Positions 1 to 9,267 are shown, counted from the first letter of the stretch. The stretch is DNA of 64,000 nt from UBA7488 sp964414185 (GCA_964414185.1 CAYPVK010000003.1:102869-166868); one strand, 5' to 3'. The notes: generated by a model not told the origin, from the letters alone. Numbers and translations are program-made.

Positions 1-736
1 CACGGGTTGAAGATGACATTAATTGAGCACTCCAAATGCCGTCGGCAGCTTTGGAAGCCGTTGCTACTTTTGTTGTTTTTGTCGGAGCGGCGACAGACTT
101 GGAAGCCGTCGTTTTTTGGGGAGCCTCTTTCTTTAACGGGACTTCTTCAACTTTAGGCGTTTCTTGAACACTGATGGCGGGTACTTCGACAAGAGGATTG
201 AAAGATTTTACTTCTTCCATTGAAACAAATGCCGTATCGGGTGCATTGTTTTCAATCGCCAAAATAGTCGGAACAACCGGTTTTTCCGGTTCGGGAAATA
301 AACTTTCCACTTTCGTATCAATATTATTGGTACGAATACGATTATACACCAATTTATCTTGATCGGGAATATTCATACCGCCGGGATGTTCGGGACGCAC
401 TTTAACGGGTTCTTGTGTCGCAAGAATCGTAATAATTTCATCTCCGTTTTCATTTTTTTCGCCGAAAACAAAAAAACCGATTAAAGTAAGGGCTAAAATG
501 CCGATGAAAATCGACAAAGCAATAATATGCAATTTCATTGAAGAAAACTTTTTTTCTTCAAAATCGTTAATCGGATCATAGGCAGGACGTTCGGAATATT
601 CCGCCCTGAAATCATATAAACCGGCATCATCCGTTTCAATGACTTCTTCTTTTACATCCATATCCAAAGACAATGTCGGCTCTTTGCGGTTAGCAATGTC
701 TTCGGAAAATTCTCTGATTTTGTCAAATTCATCCAT
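1..736 (-). CDS. SPOR-domain membrane protein, C-terminus cut by window edge
   Basis: The gene runs off the left edge of the window, so only the first 245 residues are present. They show an acidic cytoplasmic N-terminus, one membrane segment at about residues 66-88 (LHIIALSIFIGILALTLIGF), then a long Pro/Thr/Lys-rich periplasmic linker. The last visible residues (GIWSAQLMSSSTR) look like the first strand of a SPOR domain, which binds denuded glycan strands of peptidoglycan at division sites. The start is the ATG at 734-736, with AGGAGG just upstream in the mRNA. In alphaproteobacteria such a gene often lies between argS and nagZ, but those would be outside this window. The envelope-protein call is fairly secure. 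The SPOR assignment rests on a short stretch only. Confidence 0.7.
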   Translation of the reverse strand, partial: MDEFDKIREFSEDIANRKEPTLSLDMDVKEEVIETDDAGLYDFRAEYSERPAYDPINDFEEKKFSSMKLHIIALSIFIGILALTLIGFFVFGEKNENGDEIITILATQEPVKVRPEHPGGMNIPDQDKLVYNRIRTNNIDTKVESLFPEPEKPVVPTILAIENNAPDTAFVSMEEVKSFNPLVEVPAISVQETPKVEEVPLKKEAPQKTTASKSVAAPTKTTKVATASKAADGIWSAQLMSSSTR

Positions 737-839
737 AAGGGCCTCCTAAAACAAGTATAATTATATAGGAAATTACCATACTCATTTCCCACTGACAAGC
801 ATTATTTTAAGTTTTTTTGATAAAACTTTCAAAAAGTAC

Positions 840-868
840 TTGACGATACATTCAAATTCATGTATCTT
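840..868 (+). promoter_or_regulatory. Sigma-70-type promoter of tRNA-Leu(UAA)
   Basis: TTGACG at 840-845 and TATCTT at 863-868 are separated by 17 bases, and the tRNA begins 28 bases after the -10 box. The assignment is by consensus match and position only. Confidence 0.5.
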
Positions 869-895
869 TCTTTACGATTTATCTACCAACTTAAA

Positions 896-983
896 GCGGA
901 TATGGCGGAATTGGTAGACGCAACAGACTTAAAATCTGTCGGGATTTTTTCCCGTGCCGGTTCGATTCCGGCTTTCCGCACCA
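896..983 (+). tRNA. tRNA-Leu(UAA)
   Basis: This is an 88-nt class II tRNA with a long variable arm (GGGATTTTTTCCCG) and encoded 3' CCA. The anticodon loop CTTAAAA gives anticodon UAA at 930-932, reading UUA and UUG leucine codons. The acceptor stem pairs GCGGATA with TTTCCGC with one U-U mismatch at pair 6. It is transcribed alone from its own promoter and followed by an intrinsic terminator. Confidence 0.95.
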
Positions 984-985
984 CA

Positions 986-1014
986 TTAAAACACCCTTTA
1001 TCGGGTGTTTTTTT
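986..1014 (+). terminator. Intrinsic terminator after tRNA-Leu(UAA)
   Basis: Stem AACACCC/GGGTGTT with loop TTTATC, followed by a run of T on the plus strand. The minus-strand reading also ends in TTTT, so it may also stop the prfA-prmC transcript arriving from the right. Confidence 0.8.
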
Positions 1015-1047
1015 ACGATTTTTGTAAAGTGTTATCAAATAATGAAA

Positions 1048-1824
1048 TTATTTTTCAAAAACCAAAACGCGAATAATGCCGCCTAAATCTTGATGAGCGG
1101 ATAAAAATTTCCAACCGTTTCGCAACATAATATTTTTGACGCTTTCAAATTGTCCCTGCCCGATTTCAAAAAATACTTTTGTATTTTTATGGGTTACATT
1201 GTCAAGTGTTTGTGCCAGCTTGCGGTATGCGTTTAAACCGTCGGAACCCCCGTCGAGTGCAATTAACGGATCATAAACTTTAACGGCAATATCTAAATTT
1301 TCAATATCTTTTGAGGGGATATAAGGCGGATTGGAAATAATTATGTCAAAAGAATCCATATCCTTATGCCAATCCGGTTGCATAAAATCTTTTTGAATGA
1401 GAGTCGCCGGCAAATTTTTTAAATTTTCTTTCGCAATTCTTAAAGCATTATCGGATATATCCAAACCTACGCCCGCAGCATTCGGATATTCATTCAATAA
1501 TGTTGCAAGCAAACATCCGCTGCCAGTTCCGATATCCAAAATTTTTAAAGATTGTATACGATTCGGACAGTAAGATAAAACAGTATCTATTAATGTTTCG
1601 GAATCGGGCCTGGGATCAAGCACATCTTTTGACGTTTTAAATATAAATTTCCAAAAGCCTTTTTCGCCCATAATTTTGGAAACGGGTTCGCCTGCCTTCC
1701 GTCGTTTTATAAAATCGGCAATTTGTTCTTCGGATACGGACCGCCCTTCACAAAAAATACGGACATCCAATTCGGGTGTCGCCGAACTCCCTTTTAATTC
1801 GGAAACAATATCTTGAAAATCCAT
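1048..1824 (-). CDS. prmC: Release factor glutamine N5-methyltransferase PrmC
   Basis: The protein methylates the glutamine of the GGQ motif in peptide chain release factors, using S-adenosylmethionine. It has 258 residues, close to the usual 270-290. The N-terminal helical substrate-binding part is followed by a Rossmann methyltransferase fold with the SAM-binding glycine motif DIGTGSGCLL and the diagnostic NPPY motif (SNPPYIPS) that grips the substrate glutamine. Its start codon overlaps the last base of the prfA stop region, so it is translationally coupled to its own substrate gene, the classic prfA-prmC arrangement. Confidence 0.95.
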   Translation of the reverse strand: MDFQDIVSELKGSSATPELDVRIFCEGRSVSEEQIADFIKRRKAGEPVSKIMGEKGFWKFIFKTSKDVLDPRPDSETLIDTVLSYCPNRIQSLKILDIGTGSGCLLATLLNEYPNAAGVGLDISDNALRIAKENLKNLPATLIQKDFMQPDWHKDMDSFDIIISNPPYIPSKDIENLDIAVKVYDPLIALDGGSDGLNAYRKLAQTLDNVTHKNTKVFFEIGQGQFESVKNIMLRNGWKFLSAHQDLGGIIRVLVFEK

Positions 1825-2894
1825 TATTCGTTTTCCATCAAACGGGCCATTTGGTCTTCGGCTACCAACGCTTCGATAAATTCGTCCAATCCCATGCCGT
1901 CCATAACTTCGCTTAATTGATATGAAGTTTTATTAATTCTGTGATCCGTTACGCGACCTTGCGGGAAATTATAGGTACGTATGCGTTCCGACCGATCGCC
2001 CGAACCGACCTGATTTTTACGGTTGTCGGAACGTTCTTTGTCCAATGCTTGGCGCTGCATATCGTATAAGGCCGTTCTGAGACGTGCCATGGCTTTTTCT
2101 TTATTTTTAAATTGTGAACGTTCTTCTTGGCATTCAACGGCAATCCCCGTGGGTTTATGAACGATGCGAATGGCCGAATCCGTTTTATTGACGTGTTGCC
2201 CGCCGGCACCCGATGCGCGACAGGTCATAATATCCAAATCCGCTTCATTAATTTGCACGTCAACTTCGGTAGCTTCCGGCAAAACAGCCACCGTTGCCGC
2301 CGACGTATGAACACGGCCGCCCGATTCCGTTTCGGGTACACGTTGGACGCGATGCACACCCGATTCGAATTTCAACTTGGCAAAAACGCTGTTGCCGGAA
2401 ATTTGGGCAACGGCTTCCTTATAACCGCCAAGCCCCGTGTCATTAACGGATAACAATTCGAATTTCCATCCTTTTGAGGCAGCATAACGTTCGTACATAC
2501 GAAATAATTCCGCCGCGAATAACGAAGCTTCTTCGCCGCCCGTTCCCGCACGCACTTCCAATATAACGTTGCGGTCATCCGCTTCATCTTTCGGCAAAAG
2601 CAAAATTTGTATTTCTTTTTCAAGAACCGGTAATTTTTCCTTTAAAGCGTAATATTCTTCGGTTGCTATCGCCTTAAATTCCGTTTCCATGTCAGGATCA
2701 TTCATAATGGCTTCGGCTTCCGTTAAATCGGCATGCATTTTTTTATACCTGCGCCCTGCTTCGACCAACGGTTCAAGACTGCCGAACTCTTTGGACAATT
2801 TTACGAACGTTTCGCCATCGGGACCTTCCGCCAACAATGCCGTCAATTCATCGGCTCTGGCCAAAATCGTTTCTAACTTTTGTTCAAATTGCAT
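1824..2894 (-). CDS. prfA: Peptide chain release factor 1 (RF1)
   Basis: This factor recognises UAA and UAG stop codons in the ribosomal A site and triggers hydrolysis of peptidyl-tRNA. At 356 residues it is full length. The GGQ catalytic loop (GAGGQHVNKTDSA) sits near residue 230, and the preceding RVPETESGGRVHTSAATVAV is typical of RF1 rather than RF2. The N-terminal coiled region (residues 1-100) is intact. There is no frameshift, which only RF2 genes use. prmC follows immediately and modifies the GGQ glutamine. The RodZ-like gene upstream may share the transcript. Confidence 0.97.
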   Translation of the reverse strand: MQFEQKLETILARADELTALLAEGPDGETFVKLSKEFGSLEPLVEAGRRYKKMHADLTEAEAIMNDPDMETEFKAIATEEYYALKEKLPVLEKEIQILLLPKDEADDRNVILEVRAGTGGEEASLFAAELFRMYERYAASKGWKFELLSVNDTGLGGYKEAVAQISGNSVFAKLKFESGVHRVQRVPETESGGRVHTSAATVAVLPEATEVDVQINEADLDIMTCRASGAGGQHVNKTDSAIRIVHKPTGIAVECQEERSQFKNKEKAMARLRTALYDMQRQALDKERSDNRKNQVGSGDRSERIRTYNFPQGRVTDHRINKTSYQLSEVMDGMGLDEFIEALVAEDQMARLMENE

Positions 2895-2976
2895 TTTATT
2901 ATCCTTTAGTTTGTCATTAATAATATAAAATCAGACAGAGAACTTTCCCTGTCTGAAATATTCAGCATGTTCCCGG

Positions 2977-3915
2977 CTATCGAAAATTTTCAATATTTAA
3001 AGGAAAACCGTTTAAAAATTTGCCTTTTTCGCCAAGCTGACGAACGGGTTGATTGTCAACATACACTTTTAATGCTCCGGCATTGGCCGTTCTGATACGC
3101 AAACCTTCGGCACGTTCCGGCAAATTATAACGATCGCCGGGATACAATACGCGTTCAAAAACAGTGCCTTCATCATCCATAATGCGAATCCACACTTCAT
3201 CGGTAGCTACCAATGCCATGCCTTTCGTTTTATTCGTACCGTATGTCTTTGCGGCCGGCACCGGCGCCGGCGTTGTTTCGGGCGCTTTCATTTGCACAAG
3301 CGTTTCGGGGTTTTGTACAACCGCATCGGCAATAACGGGCGCTGTTTCGATTTCAGAATTTTCAATGTCGGGCGTCGACGGCTCTTCTTGAGAAATCAAG
3401 GAAAATTGAATGGTTTCTTCGGCAAAAGTTTCCACCGGCGCATCCGGCGTTGTCAAACTGACATAAATGTACCAAATCAGGTAAACAATCAGCAAAACAA
3501 TCAAAGCATTTAAAATCGTTTTAAATGACGGCATTAAATTCGAATTTTTAGGTATCGGCATCCCCGCCGGTTCAACTTTAATTCCCGAAGTTTCCTTATG
3601 AAATTCTTCGATAAGCGCTTTAGCATCCATTCCCAAAAACAAAGCATATGAGCGCAAAAAGCCGCTTGCATAAGACAATCCGGGGAAAACATAATAATGC
3701 CCTTTTTCAAGCGCTTCCAAATAAACTTCCTTGATACGCAATTTTTGAGAAACGTCTGCCAATGACAGTTTCTTTTTTTCACGTGCATTTTTCAACGCTT
3801 CACCGATTGTCAAACGCCCGTTCGGCGTTTTAAGCGGCGTTTCGTCTGTGTTAATTTCCTTAACAACGGTATCCAAATCAAAATGGACAAGCGTTTCTTT
3901 CTTTTTACGCGGCAT
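2977..3915 (-). CDS. rodZ: RodZ-like helix-turn-helix membrane protein
   Basis: This is a 312-residue cytoskeleton-linked membrane protein. Residues about 38-105 form a Cro/CI-like helix-turn-helix (LSLADVSQKLRIKEVYLEAL) of the kind RodZ uses to contact MreB. A membrane helix lies near residues 133-153 (LNALIVLLIVYLIWYIYVSL). The periplasmic part has a Pro/Thr/Glu-rich linker, then a C-terminal beta domain of the DUF4115 type (about residues 235-310). RodZ organises MreB and the elongation machinery in rod-shaped cells. The domain order seen here matches the family. The cellular role is inferred from that and not from neighbours, since mreB is not in the window. Confidence 0.85.
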   Translation of the reverse strand: MPRKKKETLVHFDLDTVVKEINTDETPLKTPNGRLTIGEALKNAREKKKLSLADVSQKLRIKEVYLEALEKGHYYVFPGLSYASGFLRSYALFLGMDAKALIEEFHKETSGIKVEPAGMPIPKNSNLMPSFKTILNALIVLLIVYLIWYIYVSLTTPDAPVETFAEETIQFSLISQEEPSTPDIENSEIETAPVIADAVVQNPETLVQMKAPETTPAPVPAAKTYGTNKTKGMALVATDEVWIRIMDDEGTVFERVLYPGDRYNLPERAEGLRIRTANAGALKVYVDNQPVRQLGEKGKFLNGFPLNIENFR

Positions 3916-3983
3916 ATCAACCTCTTAAAATTTTTTAAATTTATTCAAATATAATACTTGTTTTTATCACTTTTGTAAAGCTC

Positions 3984-4712
3984 TTATTTAATATATTGGA
4001 AAAATAACATCAAGATAGCGGACAATCCCAACGCCGGACCGAAAGCCCCCGTGCGTTTGCGCCGCCAAATAGCCCAAAGCGAAAAAAATGCAAATGACAA
4101 AACTAACGTTATGTTTAATCCCATATAGCCGAGCCATGCGCCCAATGCGGTAACCATTTTAACATCGCCCGCTCCGAATTCGGCTTTGCGAAACAAATTC
4201 ATTATAAAAACGGATAAAGTCGACAAAGTATAGCCGAATAACGCTCCGAAAAAAGCATCCGAAGGCGTAATAATGTCTGTAAAAACAGAAAAACCAAAAC
4301 CCAAAAATAACAACGGAACGGTTAAAAAATCAGGCAATAGAAAGTATTGCTGGTCGACTGCCATTGAAAGAGCAACAATAAATATGAACAAACCGCTCCA
4401 CATTATATAGCCTGCTCCGATAAATTTGTACGCAAACCCGAACAAACACATTAAAATTATACCCCAAATGGTTGAAAATAAAAACATTTTTAACCATTTT
4501 AATTTTAATAATTTTTCTCGTTTACGATCGTGAGATTTCGGGAAATGCGGTTTATGCCAAAAAGTCGCCAACACCAAACCGGGATCGGCGGGCAGTATTT
4601 TTCCAAATCGGCTGGCAATAACGGGGATGCCGAGCCCCAATAAAAAGCCGGTGAGCAATGTCAAGAGCATTTGTTTTTCAATTCCTAAAAAATAAGTTAA
4701 AATCAAATTCAC
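3984..4712 (-). CDS. Prepilin peptidase, type A24 aspartic protease
   Basis: This polytopic membrane protease (242 residues) would cleave and possibly methylate type IV prepilin-like leader peptides. Both catalytic aspartates are visible: the first in AVDQQYFLLPD and the second in the FGAGDVK motif. Hydrophobic segments fill most of the protein. The N-terminal cytoplasmic methyltransferase part is shortened, with no CxxC zinc pairs, so processing without zinc binding is likely. The longest reading starts at a GTG (4710-4712) without a good ribosome site. An ATG at 4668-4670 is an alternative start. No pilin, GspG or Flp/Tad gene lies in this window, so its substrate is unknown. Confidence 0.85.
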   Translation of the reverse strand: MNLILTYFLGIEKQMLLTLLTGFLLGLGIPVIASRFGKILPADPGLVLATFWHKPHFPKSHDRKREKLLKLKWLKMFLFSTIWGIILMCLFGFAYKFIGAGYIMWSGLFIFIVALSMAVDQQYFLLPDFLTVPLLFLGFGFSVFTDIITPSDAFFGALFGYTLSTLSVFIMNLFRKAEFGAGDVKMVTALGAWLGYMGLNITLVLSFAFFSLWAIWRRKRTGAFGPALGLSAILMLFFQYIK

Positions 4713-4809
4713 TTATAAATAAAATTTGGCTTCATAGCAAGATTTTTCTTTTATTTTAAGTCAAAAAAAACTATAATGGCAAATGTTCGAAGAAAATAAG
4801 GAGTTTAAA

Positions 4810-5268
4810 ATGTTACGCGAAGAATTGAAAAAACAATTGGTTGAAGCCATGAAAAGCAAAAATGATGCCGTTGTCAGCACTATCCGCTTAATTAATGCGG
4901 CCATAAAGCAAAAAGATATTGAAGCGCGCCCGGGCGGCAACACGGATGGTATTGATGATGCGGCTATTTTAAGCTTAATGCAATCTATGATTAAGCAACG
5001 CCGCGAAAGTATCGATATGTATACCAAAGGCGGGCGCCCCGAATTGGCCGCGGCGGAACAAAGCGAAATTGATGTAATCCAAACGTTTTTGCCCCAACAA
5101 ATGTCCGAAGAAGAAATGAAAAAAGCTATCTCCGATATCATTGCCGTGACAGGTGCTTCAAGCATTAAAGACATGGGTAAAGTTATGGGCGCTTTGCGCG
5201 GCAAATACGCGGGGCAAATGGATTTTGGTGCTGCTTCAAGCCTTATTAAACAAATGTTGGCCGGCTGA
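4810..5268 (+). CDS. GatB/YqeY domain protein
   Basis: This 152-residue helical protein belongs to the YqeY family, related to the C-terminal tail domain of the GatB subunit of tRNA-dependent amidotransferase. The start is the ATG at 4810, because AAGGAG lies 6 bases upstream and the product then begins MLREELKKQLVEAMK, the usual family start. An in-frame ATG at 4783 has no such site. The promoter box TATAAT lies at 4772-4777. The stop codon overlaps the dnaG start (TGATG), a gene pairing common in proteobacteria. The exact biochemical role of YqeY is not established, though a tRNA-binding or mischarging-related role is usually proposed. Confidence 0.9.
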   Translation: MLREELKKQLVEAMKSKNDAVVSTIRLINAAIKQKDIEARPGGNTDGIDDAAILSLMQSMIKQRRESIDMYTKGGRPELAAAEQSEIDVIQTFLPQQMSEEEMKKAISDIIAVTGASSIKDMGKVMGALRGKYAGQMDFGAASSLIKQMLAG

Positions 5269-7016
5269 TGGCACTTCCTCCGCGGTTTTTGGACGATATT
5301 CGGGACAGGTTGACTCTCTCTGACATCATCAGGGAGAAAGTAAAACTGACCCAAAAGGGCAAAGAATTTACGGGACTATGCCCTTTTCATCATGAAAAAA
5401 CGCCTTCTTTTACCGTTAATGATGATAAAGGTTTTTATCATTGTTTCGGATGCGGCGCACACGGCGATGTCATAAAATTCATTATGGAATCCGAAAAGAT
5501 GCCGTTTATGGATGCTATTGAATACTTAGCCGGCAAAGCCGGTATGAACATGCCCAAACCGTCCGCCGCACAAATTGAACGGGATCGGAAACAAATCGGA
5601 TTAACCGAAATTATGGAAGCGGCATGCCAATTTTATCAAGACCATCTGTTCGGATTGGGTGGTACCACCGCCCGTGAATATTTGATGAGACGCGGCATAT
5701 CCGGCCATGTGGCAAAGGCTTTTCGTTTAGGGTATGCGCCACCGGGATCGGCTTTGACGGCACATATGCAATCAAAAGGCTATAATTTGGATGATTGTGT
5801 GGCTTTGGGGCTTATTTTGCGCAATAAAGAACGTGCAACGACACACGATTATTTTTATGATCGCATTATGTTCCCGATTTTGGATCGGCGTAAACGTGTC
5901 ATCGGATTTTCGGGGCGTATTATGGGCAAAGGCGAACCGAAATACTTGAATTCGCCCGAAACCGAATTGTTTCATAAAGGGGAAACATTATACGCTTTGC
6001 CGAATGCGATTGATACAATGCGCAAAAAAAATGAAGCAATTCTTGTTGAAGGCCAAATGGATGTTATCGCATTGCACAGTGCGGGTTTTACCGATGCCGT
6101 CGCACCGATGGGAACGGCATTGACAGAACATCAGCTGGCCATGCTGTGGCGTTATTGCGATGAACCGATTATTTGTTTCGACGGCGATTTGGCCGGCCGC
6201 CGTGCAAGCGTCCGAGCCGTTAATCGGGCATTGCCTAATCTCACGCCTGGCAAATCGTTACGGTTTGTTTGGTTGCCCGAAGGGTTTGATGCGGACGACA
6301 TGATACGCAAAAAATCGCCTGATGCATTTCAAAAACTGTTAAGCAGTGCAAAACCGATGACGTTCGCGCTATGGAATATGTTGTTGGAAGGACGGTCGAC
6401 CGACACCCCCGAACGAATGGCAAAACTTAAAAAAGATGCTCTTGAAACCGTGGCACAAATTAAAGATGAAACAGTGCGCTCTTTTTATACAAAAGACATA
6501 AAAAATAAAATTTGGAAATTGCAAAACGACCAAGGAAAATCAAAAAAAATCTTGCCGTTTCAATCTTCGACGCCGATATTGCCGCCCACTCCCGGTATTA
6601 CCCAAGCCAAAATGTTATTGGCTTACCTGGTAATTTATCCGCAAATCTCACAGAAAATTTTAGAAGATATATCCGTACTTAATTTTGCTCAGAAGTCTTT
6701 GGATGATGCGTTAGGGGAATTAACCGGCATTATTTTGGACAAACCGGAAATCGTGTGCGAAGAAATGTTGAAAGAAATTTCACATGATACCCAAACTTTG
6801 CTGTCGTCGGAACTTGAAATGTTGCAAAAATCCAATCGCAGCGAAAAGCAAGTCATGAATGAATTGCACGAGTGGATTCAAGACGCACGAATTAAAGCAA
6901 TTGAACGAGATATTGCCGCTTTGACCAAAGAATATCTTGAACATCCCGTTTTGCAAACATGGACAAAAATTACTGAACTAAAGAAAGAGATTGAAAACCT
7001 AAGCGAAAGTGAATAA
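5268..7016 (+). CDS. dnaG: DNA primase
   Basis: The enzyme synthesises the RNA primers used by the replicative polymerase. Its 582 residues match the family. The CHC2 zinc finger is at C38, H41, C59 and C62 (CPFHHEK ... YHCFGCGAHGD). The TOPRIM catalytic core has the EGQMD glutamate near residue 261 and the metal-binding DGD in CFDGDLAGR near residue 305. The C-terminal helical part (from about residue 440) would bind the DnaB helicase and is the most diverged region. It overlaps yqeY by one base, and rpoD follows. The dnaG-rpoD linkage is the remnant of the macromolecular synthesis operon, here without rpsU. Confidence 0.97.
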   Translation: MALPPRFLDDIRDRLTLSDIIREKVKLTQKGKEFTGLCPFHHEKTPSFTVNDDKGFYHCFGCGAHGDVIKFIMESEKMPFMDAIEYLAGKAGMNMPKPSAAQIERDRKQIGLTEIMEAACQFYQDHLFGLGGTTAREYLMRRGISGHVAKAFRLGYAPPGSALTAHMQSKGYNLDDCVALGLILRNKERATTHDYFYDRIMFPILDRRKRVIGFSGRIMGKGEPKYLNSPETELFHKGETLYALPNAIDTMRKKNEAILVEGQMDVIALHSAGFTDAVAPMGTALTEHQLAMLWRYCDEPIICFDGDLAGRRASVRAVNRALPNLTPGKSLRFVWLPEGFDADDMIRKKSPDAFQKLLSSAKPMTFALWNMLLEGRSTDTPERMAKLKKDALETVAQIKDETVRSFYTKDIKNKIWKLQNDQGKSKKILPFQSSTPILPPTPGITQAKMLLAYLVIYPQISQKILEDISVLNFAQKSLDDALGELTGIILDKPEIVCEEMLKEISHDTQTLLSSELEMLQKSNRSEKQVMNELHEWIQDARIKAIERDIAALTKEYLEHPVLQTWTKITELKKEIENLSESE

Positions 7017-7021
7017 TTTTA

Positions 7022-7060
7022 TTGACATTTTTGACATAAATACATATAGTACCATATAAT
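7022..7060 (+). promoter_or_regulatory. Two interleaved sigma-70 promoters before rpoD
   Basis: Two consensus pairs interleave. TTGACA at 7022-7027 with TATAGT at 7045-7050 has a 17-base spacer. TTGACA at 7031-7036 with TATAAT at 7055-7060 has an 18-base spacer. They allow rpoD to be transcribed independently of dnaG. Confidence 0.7.
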
Positions 7061-7097
7061 TTGTTTTTAAGTAACCTTGAAACGAGGGTTTTTTTAT

Positions 7098-9191
7098 ATG
7101 AATTCAGCTCCCATGAATGAAGATTTGACAAATGATACTTCCGATATCAGCGCGATAGATTCTAAGCTGTTGATGAAAAAGTTGATTGAAAAGGGTAAAG
7201 AGCGCGGCTTTTTATCCATGGTCGAACTTAAAAAGACTTTGCCTGCCGAATCGCGAGCGGACGAAGCCTTGGAAGCAATTATTTCTTCCTTTGCCGATAT
7301 GGGAATTAATATTATTGACGGTACGGAAGACATCTCTGACTTAACCGAAAGTATGAACAATCCGAATGCATTGGTGGCAACGGATGAAGATACGGCAGTG
7401 GCCGAAGCCGATACGGGTGCTCGAATCAACGATCCGGTACGTTTATATTTGCGGGAAATGGGGGCCGTGGAATTATTGTCCCGCGACGGCGAAATTGCTA
7501 TTGCGAAACGTATTGCAGCAGGCGTAGACGTTGTCATGTCCGGGTTATCGGAAAGTGCTTTAGTGATGGAATCCCTTTCGTCGTGGAATAAAAAACTTAT
7601 TACCGGAACAATGTTTTTACGCGAAATCATTGACTTAGAGGCAACTTTTGAAGAAGCTCCGAATAAAGAACAAATTGAAAAAGCCGAAAAAATCAGAAAA
7701 TTGGCTGCGGCGGAATTGGCTAAAGAAGAAAAAGTCATAAAAAAAGAGAAAAAACCCATCATTGAGGAAGTCGTGGAATTGGATGAAGAAGATTTATCCG
7801 ATGATATCGAAGAAGATGATGACGATGAAGTCGAAGATGCGATTGATGATGAAGAAATCATAATTGAGGATGATACGCCCAAAGAAACAGAAGATGAATT
7901 TGACGAAGATGATGATTCGACCATGTCTGTCAGTCAAATGGAAGAAAATCTGATGCCTCAAATTTTGATTGCTTTCAAAGAAATTGAAACGCTTTACAAT
8001 AAATTCAAAAAAGTTCAACAAGAACGCATGGCCTCTTTGTTAAGCGGTAAGCCCATCCCTGCTCCCATTGAAACAAAGTATAATACATTGCGCAAATCTT
8101 TAGCGGATAAATTGGTAAATATTCATTTAAATCCGGCTTGTTTGGAACAGCTTATTGAACAAATTACGGATGTAAACCAACGTTTAATGATGTTGGAAGG
8201 CAAATTAATGCGCTTGGCAATGACGGCCAAAATTGACCGCGATGATTTCTTGGAAACATATCAAAATTCGGAAATGGATCCCAGATGGCTTACAAAAATA
8301 AAAAAGAAAACGTCTAAAGGTTGGAAAACATTTTTGGAAAAATATGAAGCGGAAATCAAAGATATCCGCAGCGCCATTCAAGGTATTGCCGAAGAAACAA
8401 AAATGCCGATCGGCGAATATCGCCGTTTGGTAACGACTATTAAAAAAGGTCGTCAAGAAACGAACAAAGCCAAACAAGAAATGATTGAAGCCAACTTACG
8501 CTTGGTTATTTCGATTTCCAAAAAATATACCAATCGAGGATTACAATTCTTAGATTTGATTCAGGAAGGCAACATCGGTTTGATGAAAGCCGTCGATAAA
8601 TTTGAATATCAACGCGGTTATAAATTTTCAACATATGCGACATGGTGGATTCGCCAATCCATTACACGCGCGATTGCCGACCAAGCCCGTACCATCCGTA
8701 TTCCGGTACATATGATTGAAACCATTAACAAAATGTTGCGCACCAGCCGTCAGATGTTACTTGAAACCGGCCATGAACCGACACCCGAAGAATTGGCGCC
8801 GCGCATCAACATGTCGGTTGAAAAAATCAAAAAAGTTCTTAAGATTGCAAAAGAACCGATTTCTCTTGAAACGCCTGTCGGCGATGAAGACGATTCGCAT
8901 TTGGGCGATTTTATTGAAGATAAACAGACAATGCAACCTTTGGAAGCAGCCATTCAAACGAATTTGCGCCAATCTTGCACCGCGGTTTTATCAACGTTGT
9001 CGCCGCGTGAAGAACGCGTTTTGCGAATGCGTTTCGGTATCGGCATGAATTCGGACCATACATTGGAAGAAGTGGGTTTACAATTTGCCGTCACCCGCGA
9101 ACGGATTCGCCAAATTGAAGCAAAAGCTTTACGTAAACTTAAACATCCGAGCCGTTCACGCAAGTTGCGCAGCTTTTTAGAAGAAAATTAA
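7098..9191 (+). CDS. rpoD: RNA polymerase primary sigma factor RpoD
   Basis: This is the housekeeping sigma factor (697 residues from the ATG at 7098). That start is preceded by CGAGGG at a 9-base distance; a TTG at 7077 is a less likely alternative. Region 1.1 is at residues 12-75, region 1.2 near residue 110 (INDPVRLYLREMGAVELL), then a large non-conserved region. Region 2 begins near residue 464 with EANLRLVISISKKYTNRG and includes the -10 recognition helix (YATWWIRQSITRAI). Region 4 ends in the -35 recognition helix (RERIRQIEAKALRKLKHP). Residues about 214-275 form an extremely acidic Asp/Glu stretch; such acidic inserts are known in alphaproteobacterial RpoD. Confidence 0.97.
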   Translation: MNSAPMNEDLTNDTSDISAIDSKLLMKKLIEKGKERGFLSMVELKKTLPAESRADEALEAIISSFADMGINIIDGTEDISDLTESMNNPNALVATDEDTAVAEADTGARINDPVRLYLREMGAVELLSRDGEIAIAKRIAAGVDVVMSGLSESALVMESLSSWNKKLITGTMFLREIIDLEATFEEAPNKEQIEKAEKIRKLAAAELAKEEKVIKKEKKPIIEEVVELDEEDLSDDIEEDDDDEVEDAIDDEEIIIEDDTPKETEDEFDEDDDSTMSVSQMEENLMPQILIAFKEIETLYNKFKKVQQERMASLLSGKPIPAPIETKYNTLRKSLADKLVNIHLNPACLEQLIEQITDVNQRLMMLEGKLMRLAMTAKIDRDDFLETYQNSEMDPRWLTKIKKKTSKGWKTFLEKYEAEIKDIRSAIQGIAEETKMPIGEYRRLVTTIKKGRQETNKAKQEMIEANLRLVISISKKYTNRGLQFLDLIQEGNIGLMKAVDKFEYQRGYKFSTYATWWIRQSITRAIADQARTIRIPVHMIETINKMLRTSRQMLLETGHEPTPEELAPRINMSVEKIKKVLKIAKEPISLETPVGDEDDSHLGDFIEDKQTMQPLEAAIQTNLRQSCTAVLSTLSPREERVLRMRFGIGMNSDHTLEEVGLQFAVTRERIRQIEAKALRKLKHPSRSRKLRSFLEEN

Positions 9192-9233
9192 ATGACCGTA
9201 TAAACGCAAAATTATATCATTCATCATTCTGAT

Positions 9234-9267
9234 ATAAAAAAAGTGCTTTTAAAAGCACTTTTTTTAT
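9234..9267. terminator. Bidirectional terminator between rpoD and the MFS gene
   Basis: A perfect 20-base palindrome (AAGTGCTTTTAAAAGCACTT, 9241-9260) is flanked by A-runs on the left and T-runs on the right. It serves the convergent rpoD and MFS permease transcripts. Confidence 0.85.

Noticed and set aside
4761..5354. Antisense frame of 197 codons over yqeY and dnaG
   Set aside because: No ribosome site, and yqeY is a clear family member on the plus strand.
7740..7920. Acidic tract of RpoD as an unusual insertion
   Set aside because: Acidic non-conserved regions of this kind are known in alphaproteobacterial RpoD, so not novel.
7094..7924. A long Ser-rich antisense frame across rpoD
   Set aside because: It is the reverse reading of the Asp/Glu-rich rpoD linker; poly-Ser is the expected shadow.
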